Source: Phytoactinopolyspora limicola
GTDB taxonomy: Bacteria; Actinomycetota; Actinomycetes; Jiangellales; Jiangellaceae
Assembly: GCF_011320225.1 (NCBI RefSeq)
Contig: NZ_JAAOEN010000001.1
Coordinates: forward strand, 663,652 to 727,651
Direction of reading: 5' to 3'
DNA: 64,000 bases
Every line of letters begins with the position of its first letter. Within the stretch, counting starts at the first letter, position 1. The translations under genes and the position numbers were made by a program. This document shows positions 1-8,285 of this stretch, one piece after another. The notes under the pieces were generated by a model that was not told where the DNA came from, did not search any database, and worked only from the letters and a program-made list of their open reading frames with translations.

Positions 1-786
1 GGCTTCTTCTGGTACCTCTACCTGGACGGATCGATCGAGCTGGAGGCGAAGGCCACCGGGATCGTGTTCGCCGGCGCCGGTCACCCAGGGTCGGCCAACC
101 CGCACGCTCCGGAGATCGCACCCGGTGTGTTCGCGCCGGTCCATCAACACCTGTTCTGCGCCCGGCTGGACGCGGACGTCGACGGTACCCGGAACGACCT
201 GTACGAGGTGGACGTCGTCGGGATTCCCACCGGCCCGGACAACCCACACGGCAACGCGTTCACCTGGCGCCCGCGGCAGTTGCACCGTGAACAGGAGGCG
301 CAACGCCTCGCCGATCCGAGTACGGCCCGGGTGTGGGAGGTACGCAGCGCCGAGCGGACCAACCGGGTCGGCCAGCCGACGGCGTACCAGCTGGTGCCCA
401 GGGCGTCGGCGACGTTACTGGCGCAGCCGGACTCGACGGTCCACGCACGGGCGACGTTTGCGTCGAAACACCTATGGGCGACCCGGTATCACCCAGGTGA
501 GCGGTACCCGGCCGGGGATTATCCGAACGCCCACGCCGGAGGTGCGGGGCTGCCGGCGTGGACCGCAGCCGACCGCGACCTGGACGGGGCCGACGTCGTG
601 TTGTGGCATGTCTTCGGGCCCACTCACGTGCCGAGGCCGGAGGACTGGCCCATCATGCCGGTCGACTACTCGGGTTTCCTGTTCCGCCCGTACGGCTTCC
701 TCGACCAGAACCCGGCGCTCGATCTGCCGGCGGGCAACGGTGCTACGGCGGGCAACGACGACCACTGCCACCACCATGACCACTGA
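1..786 (+). CDS. Copper-containing primary-amine oxidase, C-terminal part
   Basis: The reading frame is open from the first base, so the start lies outside the window; 261 codons remain. Copper amine oxidases convert primary amines to aldehydes with release of ammonia and hydrogen peroxide, using copper and a topaquinone made from a tyrosine. Visible here are the family strand WYLYLDGSIELE, the copper pair HQH (window residues 48 and 50), the RYHPGERYPAGDYPN segment, and the third copper His in FGPTHVPRPEDWP. The topaquinone tyrosine would lie upstream and cannot be checked. The C-terminus is His-rich (NDDHCHHHDH). The next gene starts 12 bp downstream and belongs to a family found beside tyramine oxidase, which supports a monoamine substrate. 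The substrate itself is inferred. Confidence 0.93.
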   Translation, partial: GFFWYLYLDGSIELEAKATGIVFAGAGHPGSANPHAPEIAPGVFAPVHQHLFCARLDADVDGTRNDLYEVDVVGIPTGPDNPHGNAFTWRPRQLHREQEAQRLADPSTARVWEVRSAERTNRVGQPTAYQLVPRASATLLAQPDSTVHARATFASKHLWATRYHPGERYPAGDYPNAHAGGAGLPAWTAADRDLDGADVVLWHVFGPTHVPRPEDWPIMPVDYSGFLFRPYGFLDQNPALDLPAGNGATAGNDDHCHHHDH

Positions 787-798
787 GAGAGCGGGCCG

Positions 799-1668
799 AT
801 GAGCGAGACGATCAACACTGCGACGACGGCCTCGAGTCTGTCGGACACGTCGACATGGCTGCCCCTGGACGGATTGGCCCCCGGCTTCGACGCGAACAAG
901 GGTCCCTCGGTCGCGGACCTCGCCGGGCGGACCGTCGTCGTCGAGAATCCGGGCGGCACCGTGATCACCCACCGGTTCGGTCCGGACCGTGTGGACTGGG
1001 ACTATGCCGCCGCGCCCGACGACCCGCACGGCGACGAGCAGGGGGCGGACGACTACGAGGCGTTCGCCGTCGACGACGAGCTCTACTACGTGCAGTTCCA
1101 CAGCCAGGTACGGCCCGGTGACGCGGTGTCGCTGCTCCTCGACATGCGCTCCGGGCACGCACTCAGCGTGGTGACCACCATCGGCTCCGACCCGACGGCG
1201 GTGCCGCGGGTCACGCAGTCTTTTGTGGCCGGCCGGATCCGGGGTGTCGACGAGAACGGCCCGGCGCCGGCACCCACGACGTCGCTGGTGGGGCGGCGGG
1301 CGGTCTGGGTGTACAGCTCGGAACATGCCTACGAACACGTCTACCTGAGTCCGCACTGGTACACGTGGCAGTGCCTGTCCGGTCCCGAGCTGGGGCTGGC
1401 CGACACCGACGAGAACTCCACGTACCAGCTGCGGCCCGGCATCTACGTGTTCGCCTGGCGGGAGAAGGTGATCCCGTGTGCCTCGGTGACCGTCGCGGAC
1501 CACCGTGATGCCCACCGGCTGCGCTCGCATGGAGTGCTGTTCGGCCTCGACAGCACGGGCCAGGCGCCGACGCACTTCACCTTCGGCGCATGGGGCCGGT
1601 TGTTGAGCACCACCGTGCATCCGCCCGGCCTCGACCCGGCCGGCCCGGCTGCGGCCCAGGAGTCCTGA
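799..1668 (+). CDS. moaF: MoaF-family protein
   Basis: This 289-residue protein resembles MoaF of the Klebsiella monoamine regulon, which despite its name is not proven to act in molybdopterin synthesis. The N-terminal half carries the LLLDMRSGHALSVV-type segment. The C-terminal half carries the family hallmarks AYEHVYLSPHWYTWQC, SGPELGLADTD and YVFAWREKVIPC. The ATG lies 12 bp after the amine oxidase stop, behind a GAGAGAGCGG purine stretch, so the two are probably co-transcribed. Its biochemical role is unknown; linkage to amine oxidase suggests a part in amine catabolism, perhaps binding of an intermediate. The stop codon is the TGA of TGATCA. Confidence 0.82.
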   Translation: MSETINTATTASSLSDTSTWLPLDGLAPGFDANKGPSVADLAGRTVVVENPGGTVITHRFGPDRVDWDYAAAPDDPHGDEQGADDYEAFAVDDELYYVQFHSQVRPGDAVSLLLDMRSGHALSVVTTIGSDPTAVPRVTQSFVAGRIRGVDENGPAPAPTTSLVGRRAVWVYSSEHAYEHVYLSPHWYTWQCLSGPELGLADTDENSTYQLRPGIYVFAWREKVIPCASVTVADHRDAHRLRSHGVLFGLDSTGQAPTHFTFGAWGRLLSTTVHPPGLDPAGPAAAQES

Positions 1669-1738
1669 TCACCGGTCACCGACTCGTCGTTCCACATTCG
1701 AGATCCGAGATCGTCGACCATACGACCCGGAGGTTCAC

Positions 1739-3394
1739 ATGGTGCGTTCGGCAGACCTGATCCTCACCGGCGCGACCATCCATACGGTGGACACCGTTCG
1801 GCCACGAGGGTCGACGCTGGCGGTCGCCGACGGCAAGGTGCTCGCCGTCGGAGGTCCCGAGCTGGCCGACGAACTGCGGGGGCCCGATACCGAGGTGCGT
1901 GACGTCGGCGGCCGGTTCGTGATGCCGGGATTCGTCGACGTCCACAACCATCACGCGGTGGCCGGGCGAGCTGACCTGTTCGAGCTCACGTTCTCGGCGG
2001 ACGCGTCGTTCGACGAGGTGATCGCGGCGGTTCGGGAGCACGCATCGCGGCTCGGTCCGGACGAGTGGGTGCTCGGTGGGGCTTGGGGATCGACGCTGGT
2101 GGACGCCGTCTCGCGGGAATCGGCGCGGCGCGTGCTCGACGAAGCAGCCGGTGGGCGCCCGGTGATGCTCAACGACGACAGCCGGCACAACCGGTGGGTG
2201 AACACCAAGGCCCTGGAGTTGGCCGGCCTCAACGACGCAACCGCCGACCCCGACGGTGGGCTCGTGCGCGACTCGGACACCGGTGAGCTCACCGGGGTGC
2301 TCCTCGAGGCGGCCGGCAAACCTGTCGAGGCGGCGGTGCGGACCACCCAGTCGTTCAGCGAAGAACAGCATCTGCGGTGCTCGGAGCGGGCCATCGAGAT
2401 GCTGCACCCATACGGCATCACCGCGTTCCAGGACGCGGGGGTGTCCGTCGACATCATGCGGTCGTTGAAGTCACTCGACGACGCCGGCCGGTTGGCTGCG
2501 TGGGTGGTCACGTCGATGCTGATCAACGATCCGCTCTTCGGGGTGCAGCCGATCGGAGATGCCCTCATCGCCTTGGGTGACGAGTACCGGAGCACCCATC
2601 ACCGGCCGGACTTCGTGAAGATCTTCCTGGACGGGGTGCCACCGACCCGCACCGCTGCGTTCCTGGAGCCGTATCTACCCGACGACGTTCATGGCGCCCA
2701 CTACCACGGTGAGACGTCCATGACCCCGGATGAGCTGCTCGGATGGCTGCGCAAAGTAGCCCGGAACGGCCTGTCGGTCAAGATCCATTGCACGGGCGAC
2801 GGCGCGGTCCGGGCGGCGCTCGATGCTATCGAGGTGGTGCGGGCCGAAGGCCACCGCGACGTCGGGTTCCAGATCGCTCACGGGCAGTTCGTCCACCCCG
2901 ACGACATCGCCCGCTTCGGGTCGCTTGGTGTGGCCGCGGATATTTCGCCCTACATCTGGTTCCCGGGGGTCATCCCGGAGGCCATCGCCACCGTATTGCC
3001 GACGGAGCGGGCCGGCCGGATGCAGCCGAACCGGGCGTTGCTCGACTCGGGTGCGGTCGTGGCCGGTGGATCGGACTGGCCGGTGAGCGAGTCGCCGAAC
3101 GCGTGGGAGGGGATTCAGGGCTTAGTGACCAGGGCCGACCCGGCTGGCCGGCACCCGGGGCGGTTGTGGCCCGAACAGGCCGTCACCCTGGAGGAGGCGA
3201 TCGCCGTCTTCACGATCAACAGCGCCAAGGCGATGGGTCTGGGGCGGGTGACGGGTTCATTGGCCGCAGGGAAATCCGCGGACTTCATCGTCGTCGATCA
3301 GAATCCGTTCGAGGTGGAGGTGACGTCGCTCGCGCGTACCCGTGTGCTGGAGACATGGTTCGCCGGTCAATTGGTCTTCTCCCACCGGGGGTGA
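1739..3394 (+). CDS. Amidohydrolase family 3 (YtcJ-like) enzyme
   Basis: This 551-residue enzyme is a metal-dependent hydrolase of the amidohydrolase_3/YtcJ group, which hydrolyse amides or cyclic amides of varied substrates. The N-terminal composite domain is followed by a TIM barrel. Metal-site elements are in order: HNHH (HxH, near residue 71), the carboxylatable Lys in FVKIFLDG, His in KIHCTGDGA, His in QIAHGQFVHP, and Asp in GGSDWPVSESPNAW. A strong CCGGAGG precedes the ATG by 7 bp. The gap to moaF is 70 bp, so it may belong to the same transcript. A second family member is encoded on the opposite strand at 17388-18776. The exact substrate cannot be told from sequence. Confidence 0.85.
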   Translation: MVRSADLILTGATIHTVDTVRPRGSTLAVADGKVLAVGGPELADELRGPDTEVRDVGGRFVMPGFVDVHNHHAVAGRADLFELTFSADASFDEVIAAVREHASRLGPDEWVLGGAWGSTLVDAVSRESARRVLDEAAGGRPVMLNDDSRHNRWVNTKALELAGLNDATADPDGGLVRDSDTGELTGVLLEAAGKPVEAAVRTTQSFSEEQHLRCSERAIEMLHPYGITAFQDAGVSVDIMRSLKSLDDAGRLAAWVVTSMLINDPLFGVQPIGDALIALGDEYRSTHHRPDFVKIFLDGVPPTRTAAFLEPYLPDDVHGAHYHGETSMTPDELLGWLRKVARNGLSVKIHCTGDGAVRAALDAIEVVRAEGHRDVGFQIAHGQFVHPDDIARFGSLGVAADISPYIWFPGVIPEAIATVLPTERAGRMQPNRALLDSGAVVAGGSDWPVSESPNAWEGIQGLVTRADPAGRHPGRLWPEQAVTLEEAIAVFTINSAKAMGLGRVTGSLAAGKSADFIVVDQNPFEVEVTSLARTRVLETWFAGQLVFSHRG

Positions 3395-3485
3395 TGAGTG
3401 CCAGGTGGCCGGATTGGTGACTAGCACGCAGCTTCCGCATCCTCACGGTTGAGCATCCGGGCGCTGCGCAGGGCGCAACACACGC

Positions 3486-3534
3486 TATAATCCTACGTCG
3501 GTAGACGTAACCTCGCTATACGATCACGTAGGAT
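3486..3534 (+). promoter_or_regulatory. Promoter with TetR-type operator ahead of the TetR gene
   Basis: A perfect TATAAT lies at 3486-3491. It is followed by the dyad TACGTC-GGTA-GACGTA (3494-3509) and by a wider inverted pair, ATCCTACGT (3490-3498) and ACGTAGGAT (3526-3534). No convincing -35 is visible. Operators directly downstream of the -10, about 20-65 bp before the GTG of the TetR gene, are what negative autoregulation predicts. CTACGTCGGTAGA (3493-3505) also fits the 13-bp motif found at other promoters in this island. Confidence 0.6.
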
Positions 3535-3555
3535 CACGCGTACCAGGGAGCCCAG

Positions 3556-4143
3556 GTGCCTAAGATCATCGACCATGACCAGCGCCGGAGTGACATCGTC
3601 GACGTCACCTGGGAGCTGATCACCAAGGGCGGCATCGAAGCGGCCACCATGCGCGAGATCGCCAGTGCGGCCGGCTTCGCCAACGGCGCGCTGAAGCACT
3701 ACTTCCCCAGCAAGGACGACATCATCCAGGCTACGTACGAGCGGGCGCTGGAGTTGATGAAGAGCTACGTGCAGCTGGGTGAGTTGCGCGGGCTGGCGGC
3801 GCTGCGTGCGATGTGCTTGGCGGCGATGCCGATCGACGAGGAACGGATCACCGCCGGCCGGGTTTTGCTCACGTTCTGGCACGCGTCGCTGTCCAACCCG
3901 AAACTGTACGAGAAGTATTTGGAGCACGTTCGAGAGTGGCGTGCCCAGCTACACCAGCTGATCGCCGAGGGGCGCGAAGACGGCGACATCGTCACGGCGA
4001 TCCCCGACGAGCAACTCGTCGACGAGATGGTCTTGCTCAACGCCGGGGCCAACGTCATGAGTTTGGTTGGACCCCAGTTCTCCACCGTCGAGTTGCAGCG
4101 GCGGCACATCGAGTCGTTTATGGACCGCCTCACCACCCCATGA
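3556..4143 (+). CDS. TetR/AcrR-family transcriptional regulator
   Basis: This is a 195-residue one-component regulator. The N-terminal helix-turn-helix is clear (TMREIASAAGFANGALKHYF at about residues 30-49, then PSKDDIIQATYERAL). The C-terminal two thirds are the helical ligand and dimer domain, with no family-wide motif. The GTG start follows CAGGGAGCCCAG. A dyad in its own promoter at 3494-3509 suggests autoregulation, and related sites occur upstream of the ABC importer, the SDR and the alcohol dehydrogenase, so it may control the whole catabolic island. That wider role is inference. Its stop codon is the TGA inside the 60-bp palindrome at 4136-4195. Confidence 0.9.
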   Translation: MPKIIDHDQRRSDIVDVTWELITKGGIEAATMREIASAAGFANGALKHYFPSKDDIIQATYERALELMKSYVQLGELRGLAALRAMCLAAMPIDEERITAGRVLLTFWHASLSNPKLYEKYLEHVREWRAQLHQLIAEGREDGDIVTAIPDEQLVDEMVLLNAGANVMSLVGPQFSTVELQRRHIESFMDRLTTP

Positions 4144-4195
4144 TCATGAACACTTTGCCGTGCCATGGCACGGCAAAGTGTTCATGATCATGGGG
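4136..4195. repeat. 60-bp perfect palindrome between convergent genes
   Basis: Bases 4136-4165 are the exact reverse complement of 4166-4195. The arm runs CCCC-ATGATCATGAACAC-TTTGCCGTGCCA and the centre is CCATGG. The TGA of the TetR gene (4141-4143) lies in its left TGATCA. The convergent esterase ends 13 bp beyond it. It could act as a bidirectional terminator, but it has no T-tract. It belongs to the palindrome family at 12683, 30459, 36540 and 63549. Confidence 0.95.
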
Positions 4196-4207
4196 GTAGG
4201 GGGTGGG

Positions 4208-5146
4208 TTAGGCGAGCTGGCGGCGGAGGAAGGCGGCCGCCTGGGAATGTGAGCGGGCCGACGCCGGCAGTTGTGTGTACAGCCCGTAATAGCCGTGGAT
4301 CTGGCCGTCATACCGGCTCAGCTCCACTGGTACCCCCGCGCGCTCCAGCCTGCGGGCGAACTCCTCACCCTCGTCCCGTAGAACGTCGTACTCGGCCGTC
4401 ATCACCAGCGCCGGAGGCAGGGCGTCGAGATTGGCGGCACGCAGCGGGAGAAGGTAAGGGTGGTCGAGGTCGGCCGGATCGGCGGCATACTGCTCGAAGA
4501 AGAAGCGCATCGCGTCGGCGCCCATGCCGTAGCCGGAGGCGCACGACGTGTATGACGGGTACCCGTCGTCGGGATGGCCGTAGACCGGGCACACCGATAC
4601 CTGGGCCCGGATCCGCGGGCCTCCACGGTCCCGCGCCATGAGGCACACGACCGTCGCGAGATTTCCTCCGGCGCTCTCTCCGCCCACCGCGATCCGGCTA
4701 GAGTCCAGGCCCAGGCCGGATCCCTCGCGGGCGATCCAGGAGACGGCGGCGTAGCAGTCGTCGGGTGCGGCCGGAAACGGGTTCTCGGGGGCGAGGCGGT
4801 AATCGACGGCCACGACAGCCACCCCGGCGGCGTTGCACACCGCACGGGAGGCCACCTCGTTCTCGTCCGCCGAACCAATCGTCCAGCCGCCGCCATGGAA
4901 CCAGACGAACACCGGCACCGGACCGGTGGACTCGGGCAGATACACCCGGACCTTGATGTCGCCGGCCGGTCCGGGGAGCTGATGCTCGGTGACCGATGCC
5001 ACCGGTTCGAGCGGGTCCGGCAGGGTGATGTTCGCGGCGAACGCGGCCCGCATCTCGGGGGCTGACACCGGCCCCGGCTGCGGTGCCGCGGCGCCGGCGG
5101 TAGCCATGCCGTCGAGTAAGGTCTGCACGGCTGGATCGAGGGTCAC
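4208..5146 (-). CDS. Alpha/beta hydrolase, HSL (hormone-sensitive lipase) type
   Basis: This 312-residue serine esterase belongs to the abhydrolase_3 group, which cleaves short acyl esters. Motifs in order are the oxyanion HGGGW (FVWFHGGGWTIGS), the nucleophile GESAGGN, Asp in YDVLRDEGEEFA, and His in IHGYYGL near the C-terminus. The frame stays open far upstream, but the start is set at GTG 5146 because GAAGGAG lies 7 bases before it and homologous enzymes begin near here. It follows the methyltransferase gene by 14 bp on the same strand, so they form an operon. A second HSL-type esterase sits at 21024-22037. Its physiological ester is unknown. Confidence 0.88.
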   Translation of the reverse strand: MTLDPAVQTLLDGMATAGAAAPQPGPVSAPEMRAAFAANITLPDPLEPVASVTEHQLPGPAGDIKVRVYLPESTGPVPVFVWFHGGGWTIGSADENEVASRAVCNAAGVAVVAVDYRLAPENPFPAAPDDCYAAVSWIAREGSGLGLDSSRIAVGGESAGGNLATVVCLMARDRGGPRIRAQVSVCPVYGHPDDGYPSYTSCASGYGMGADAMRFFFEQYAADPADLDHPYLLPLRAANLDALPPALVMTAEYDVLRDEGEEFARRLERAGVPVELSRYDGQIHGYYGLYTQLPASARSHSQAAAFLRRQLA

Positions 5147-5160
5147 GGTCGAGCTCCTTC

Positions 5161-6150
5161 TCAGACGGCGTCGGCGACGAGGATCCGTGGGCTGCCGGGC
5201 AGGGCCGTTGTGCCCACCGGGCGCCAGCCGGTCTGCTCCAGCCAGGTGTGCACCTCCGACTCCGGGTACACGACGGTGCCGTCGATCACCAGGTACTCGC
5301 CGGCATGGAGGGCGTCGAGTGCGCGTTGGTTCTTGTTGTCGTCGAGGTAGAAGTCGAGCAGGATCAGGCGGGCGTTCGGCGTGGCGGCGGCGCGGGCGTG
5401 CCGGAGGATTTCCACGTTCTGGGCCGCGTCGAACCGGTGGATGACGTGGTTCACCATGACGATGTCGAACTCGCCGACTGGTTCCGCGGATTCGGTGGGT
5501 GCGCCGATGACGACGCTGCGGTCGTCCAGTCCCGCCGCGGTGACGTCGCTGGTCACACTGTCGGCGAACTTGGGATCGAAAACGAATGTGGTGTGCAATG
5601 CGTCGTTGGTGCGCATAGCTTCGATGCTGAAGGCGCTGGAGAGCCCACCCAGGTCGAGCATGGCGCGGTACGGGCTGAAGTCGAAGTGCTGCGCGAGCAT
5701 CGCGGCGTGCAGCCGGTTGTACGTCATGACCCCACCCAGGAAGGTGCCCCAGCGGGCCTCGTCCATCCCGAGGTCTCCGGGCTGGCCGGTGTCCACGGTG
5801 GTGTCGAACTGCTGCCAATGCCCGTAGCTGATCTCGTTGAGGAAGGTGAGGTAGGGGGCGAGGTCGAGCTGGGCATGTTGGCCGGTGAGATAGGCGGCTG
5901 CTTCCGGGGTCAGTTCGTAGCGGCCGTCGGAGCGGGTCAAGAGGTTGAGCGCGGCCATGCTGTCGGCGAGGATGCGCGCGACGGTCGGGGGAACTCCGGT
6001 CTGGCTGGCGAGTTCAGCCGCGGTGAGCGGGCCGTCGGCGAGCGCGGCGAATAGCCCCGTGCGGCTGGCGGCGAACAGTTGCTTGGCGCCCATGTAGCTG
6101 ACGGCGATGTCGATGATGCCGGATGGTGTGGGGGTGGCTGGCGATGTCAC
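5161..6150 (-). CDS. O-methyltransferase-like protein (methyltransferase_2 family)
   Basis: This 329-residue protein has the layout of plant/actinobacterial O-methyltransferases. An N-terminal winged-helix dimer domain (GIIDIAVSYMGAKQLFAA, then LADGPLTAAELASQTGVPP) is followed by a Rossmann SAM domain with VMVNHVIHRF and NARLILLDFYLDDNKNQ. The glycine loop is unusual: LDLGGLSSAFS rather than DxGGGxG, so SAM binding or methyl transfer may be altered. Two GTG codons compete; 6150 is preferred because GAGGAG then sits 7 bases upstream, whereas it would nearly touch the one at 6156. The esterase gene follows 14 bp downstream. The acceptor substrate is not known. Confidence 0.8.
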   Translation of the reverse strand: MTSPATPTPSGIIDIAVSYMGAKQLFAASRTGLFAALADGPLTAAELASQTGVPPTVARILADSMAALNLLTRSDGRYELTPEAAAYLTGQHAQLDLAPYLTFLNEISYGHWQQFDTTVDTGQPGDLGMDEARWGTFLGGVMTYNRLHAAMLAQHFDFSPYRAMLDLGGLSSAFSIEAMRTNDALHTTFVFDPKFADSVTSDVTAAGLDDRSVVIGAPTESAEPVGEFDIVMVNHVIHRFDAAQNVEILRHARAAATPNARLILLDFYLDDNKNQRALDALHAGEYLVIDGTVVYPESEVHTWLEQTGWRPVGTTALPGSPRILVADAV

Positions 6151-6192
6151 GGTCACGCTCCTCTGTAGTGCTGTTGGGCGGTTGCTGTTGGT

Positions 6193-6250
6193 GGTGATGG
6201 TGGTGGTGATGTGGCGGTGATGGTGGTGGTGATGTGGCGGTGATGGTGGC
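6193..6250. repeat. 23-bp tandem repeat, about 2.5 copies
   Basis: Two exact 23-bp units of GGTGATGG/TGGTGATGTGGC composition (6193-6215, 6216-6238) are followed by a partial third copy to 6250. It lies in the 5' leader of the methyltransferase gene, between its start and the operator-like site at 6276. It contains no gene; reverse-strand frames through it only give His/Thr-rich low-complexity peptide. Confidence 0.85.
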
Positions 6251-6275
6251 GAGGCGGAACCTGCGCGACGAAAGT

Positions 6276-6408
6276 CTACAGACGTTGACAATAACTGCAC
6301 AAGTGCGCGTATGCTCGGAGAACGCAGGTCAAACGGGGTCTATATCGATTTCCTACAGATGTGGAATAAACCATTGACAGTGCTGGGGTGCCCTGTCAAC
6401 ATGTGTAG
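6276..6408. promoter_or_regulatory. Divergent promoter region with three CTACRNNNGTNNA sites
   Basis: Between the methyltransferase (-) and the ABC importer (+) there are three copies of one motif: CTACAGACGTTGA (6276-6288), CTACAGATGTGGA (6353-6365) and, on the minus strand, CTACACATGTTGA (6396-6408). The last two face each other and bracket a TTGACA (6374-6379). The arrangement looks like an operator pair around a promoter of the importer. The regulator is not identified; the TetR protein encoded at 3556 is the nearest candidate. Confidence 0.5.
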
Positions 6409-6463
6409 GAATATCGACCCCCTGGTCGACTCTACGACTGGCGCCAGGAAGGGAATTCTCGCT

Positions 6464-8239
6464 ATGCCGCTGCTCGACGTCAGAGATCTGACGATCAGTG
6501 TCGTCACCGATGAAACCGAGACAGAACTCGTCCACGAGCTCTCGGTGGACCTGGAACATGGGCACACCCTGTGTATCGTCGGTGAGTCCGGCAGTGGCAA
6601 GACGGTCACCGCGCTCTCCATCATCCGCCTGTTCGAGTTCATCGCACCCGTCTATACCGACGGCGAGATCAGGGTCGACGGCGTCGACGTCACCACACTG
6701 ACCGCCGACGAGATGCGCGCCTACCGCGGCACCCGGATCGGGATGATCTTCCAAGAGGCACTGGACTCGCTGAACCCGAGCCAGCGCATCGGCCCGCAAC
6801 TGATCGAGGCGTACCGACGTCCGGGTACCGCCCCGCGGCAAGCCAGTCGTAAAGGCACCAAGCTGCACCGCGAGGCCGATGCCAAGGCCCGCAGCCTGCT
6901 CACCGAAGTAGGCCTGCCGGACACCGACCACATCATGGCGCAGTATCCCCACCAGCTTTCCGGCGGTATGCAGCAGCGGGTGATGATCGCGATGTCGCTG
7001 ATGTCGGACCCGGACCTGCTCATCGCCGACGAGCCCACCACCGCCCTCGACGTCACGACTCAGGCCGAGATCCTGACGCTGTTCCGTAGGGTGCAGAAGG
7101 AGCACCAGACCGCGTGTGTCTTCATCACCCACGACATGGGTGTAGCCGCCGAGATCGCCGATCGCATCGCGGTGATGTACCAGGGCCGGTTGGTGGAGCT
7201 CGGTACCGCACGGGAGGTCTTGACCGCCCCCCAACACCCCTACACCCGGGCGTTGCTGGAGTGTGTGCCGCAGCTCGGCGTACGCCGCCGGGATGGATTC
7301 CCCACCATCTCCAGCGCCATGCTGAAAGCGGCCGTGGAAGGTGGCGACGTCTCCGGGGTGTCAGCCACCGAGACGGTCCGGATCACCGAACCCGCGGCAC
7401 CCATCGACGCCGATGCGGACACCCCGTCGGTGGTGATCGACCGGGTGTCCAAGGTGTTCGGTGGCCGCAGCGGCCCCCTAGCGCGAGTGCTGCCGCCCAA
7501 ACAGGAGGTGCACGCGGTCAAGGAGGTCTCGCTCGAAATCCCGCCCGGGGAGTTCTTCGGCCTGGTCGGTGAATCGGGCTCGGGCAAAACGACTCTCGGG
7601 CGCATCGTCAGTGCCCTTCAGCCGCCGACCAGTGGCGCCGTCCGGTTCGGCGAGCACCGGTTCGACCAGGACGGCCTGCACGGCAGCGAGCGGAGTTTCC
7701 GCCAGCGAGTGCAGATGATCTTCCAAGACCCGCAGAGCTCCCTCGATCCGCGCCACACGACGGCCCGCATCATCGCCGAGCCACTACGTGAGCTGGGCCT
7801 GGCCCGGGGCGCCGCGCTGCGCCGCCGGGTGACCGAACTCATCGACGAGGTTGGCCTACCGGCCGACTGCGCCGACCGGCTGCCGTCCCAGCTCTCGGGC
7901 GGGCAGCGCCAGCGGGTGGCGATCGCCCGGGCGATCGCGGCCGCTCCCCAGCTGATCGTCGCCGACGAACCGACGTCGGCGCTCGATGTCTCGGTGCAGG
8001 GGCAGGTCATGAACCTGCTACTGCAACTCCAGCGCAGCCACAACATCAGTTTTCTGTTCATCACGCACAACCTCAGCCTGGTGTTGTCCGTCGCCGACCG
8101 CGTCGGCGTGATGTACAAGGGCGACCTCATCGAGGTCGACTCACCCGAGGCCATCCGCACCTCGTCCACACACCAGTACACCCAGCGGCTGCTAGCCGCC
8201 AACCCCGACCTGTCGAACTACCAGCGCCGGAACAGCTGA
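6464..8239 (+). CDS. Dipeptide-type ABC transporter, fused DppD-DppF ATPase
   Basis: This 591-residue protein carries two complete ABC ATPase domains, corresponding to DppD and DppF joined in one chain. Domain 1 has Walker A GESGSGKT (about residue 40), signature LSGGMQQR and Walker B LLIADEPTTALD. Domain 2 has GESGSGKT, LSGGQRQR and LIVADEPTSALD. The oligopeptide-type C-terminal extension (HPYTRALLECVP) follows domain 1. The frame is open upstream, but ATG 6464 begins the family N-terminus (PLLDVRDLTI), with AAGGGA upstream. Three genes for a binding protein and two permeases follow on the same strand. It powers uptake of a small peptide-like or other solute. Confidence 0.93.
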   Translation: MPLLDVRDLTISVVTDETETELVHELSVDLEHGHTLCIVGESGSGKTVTALSIIRLFEFIAPVYTDGEIRVDGVDVTTLTADEMRAYRGTRIGMIFQEALDSLNPSQRIGPQLIEAYRRPGTAPRQASRKGTKLHREADAKARSLLTEVGLPDTDHIMAQYPHQLSGGMQQRVMIAMSLMSDPDLLIADEPTTALDVTTQAEILTLFRRVQKEHQTACVFITHDMGVAAEIADRIAVMYQGRLVELGTAREVLTAPQHPYTRALLECVPQLGVRRRDGFPTISSAMLKAAVEGGDVSGVSATETVRITEPAAPIDADADTPSVVIDRVSKVFGGRSGPLARVLPPKQEVHAVKEVSLEIPPGEFFGLVGESGSGKTTLGRIVSALQPPTSGAVRFGEHRFDQDGLHGSERSFRQRVQMIFQDPQSSLDPRHTTARIIAEPLRELGLARGAALRRRVTELIDEVGLPADCADRLPSQLSGGQRQRVAIARAIAAAPQLIVADEPTSALDVSVQGQVMNLLLQLQRSHNISFLFITHNLSLVLSVADRVGVMYKGDLIEVDSPEAIRTSSTHQYTQRLLAANPDLSNYQRRNS

Positions 8240-8285
8240 GTGGCGCTCCGATTCGTGCTCTCCTACCACTAAAAGGAAGCCAGCC

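Noticed and set aside
472-1620. Long minus-strand open frame opposite moaF
   Set aside because: It is Arg/Val/Pro-rich without any family motif and is explained by the GC-rich codons of the well-supported plus-strand gene.
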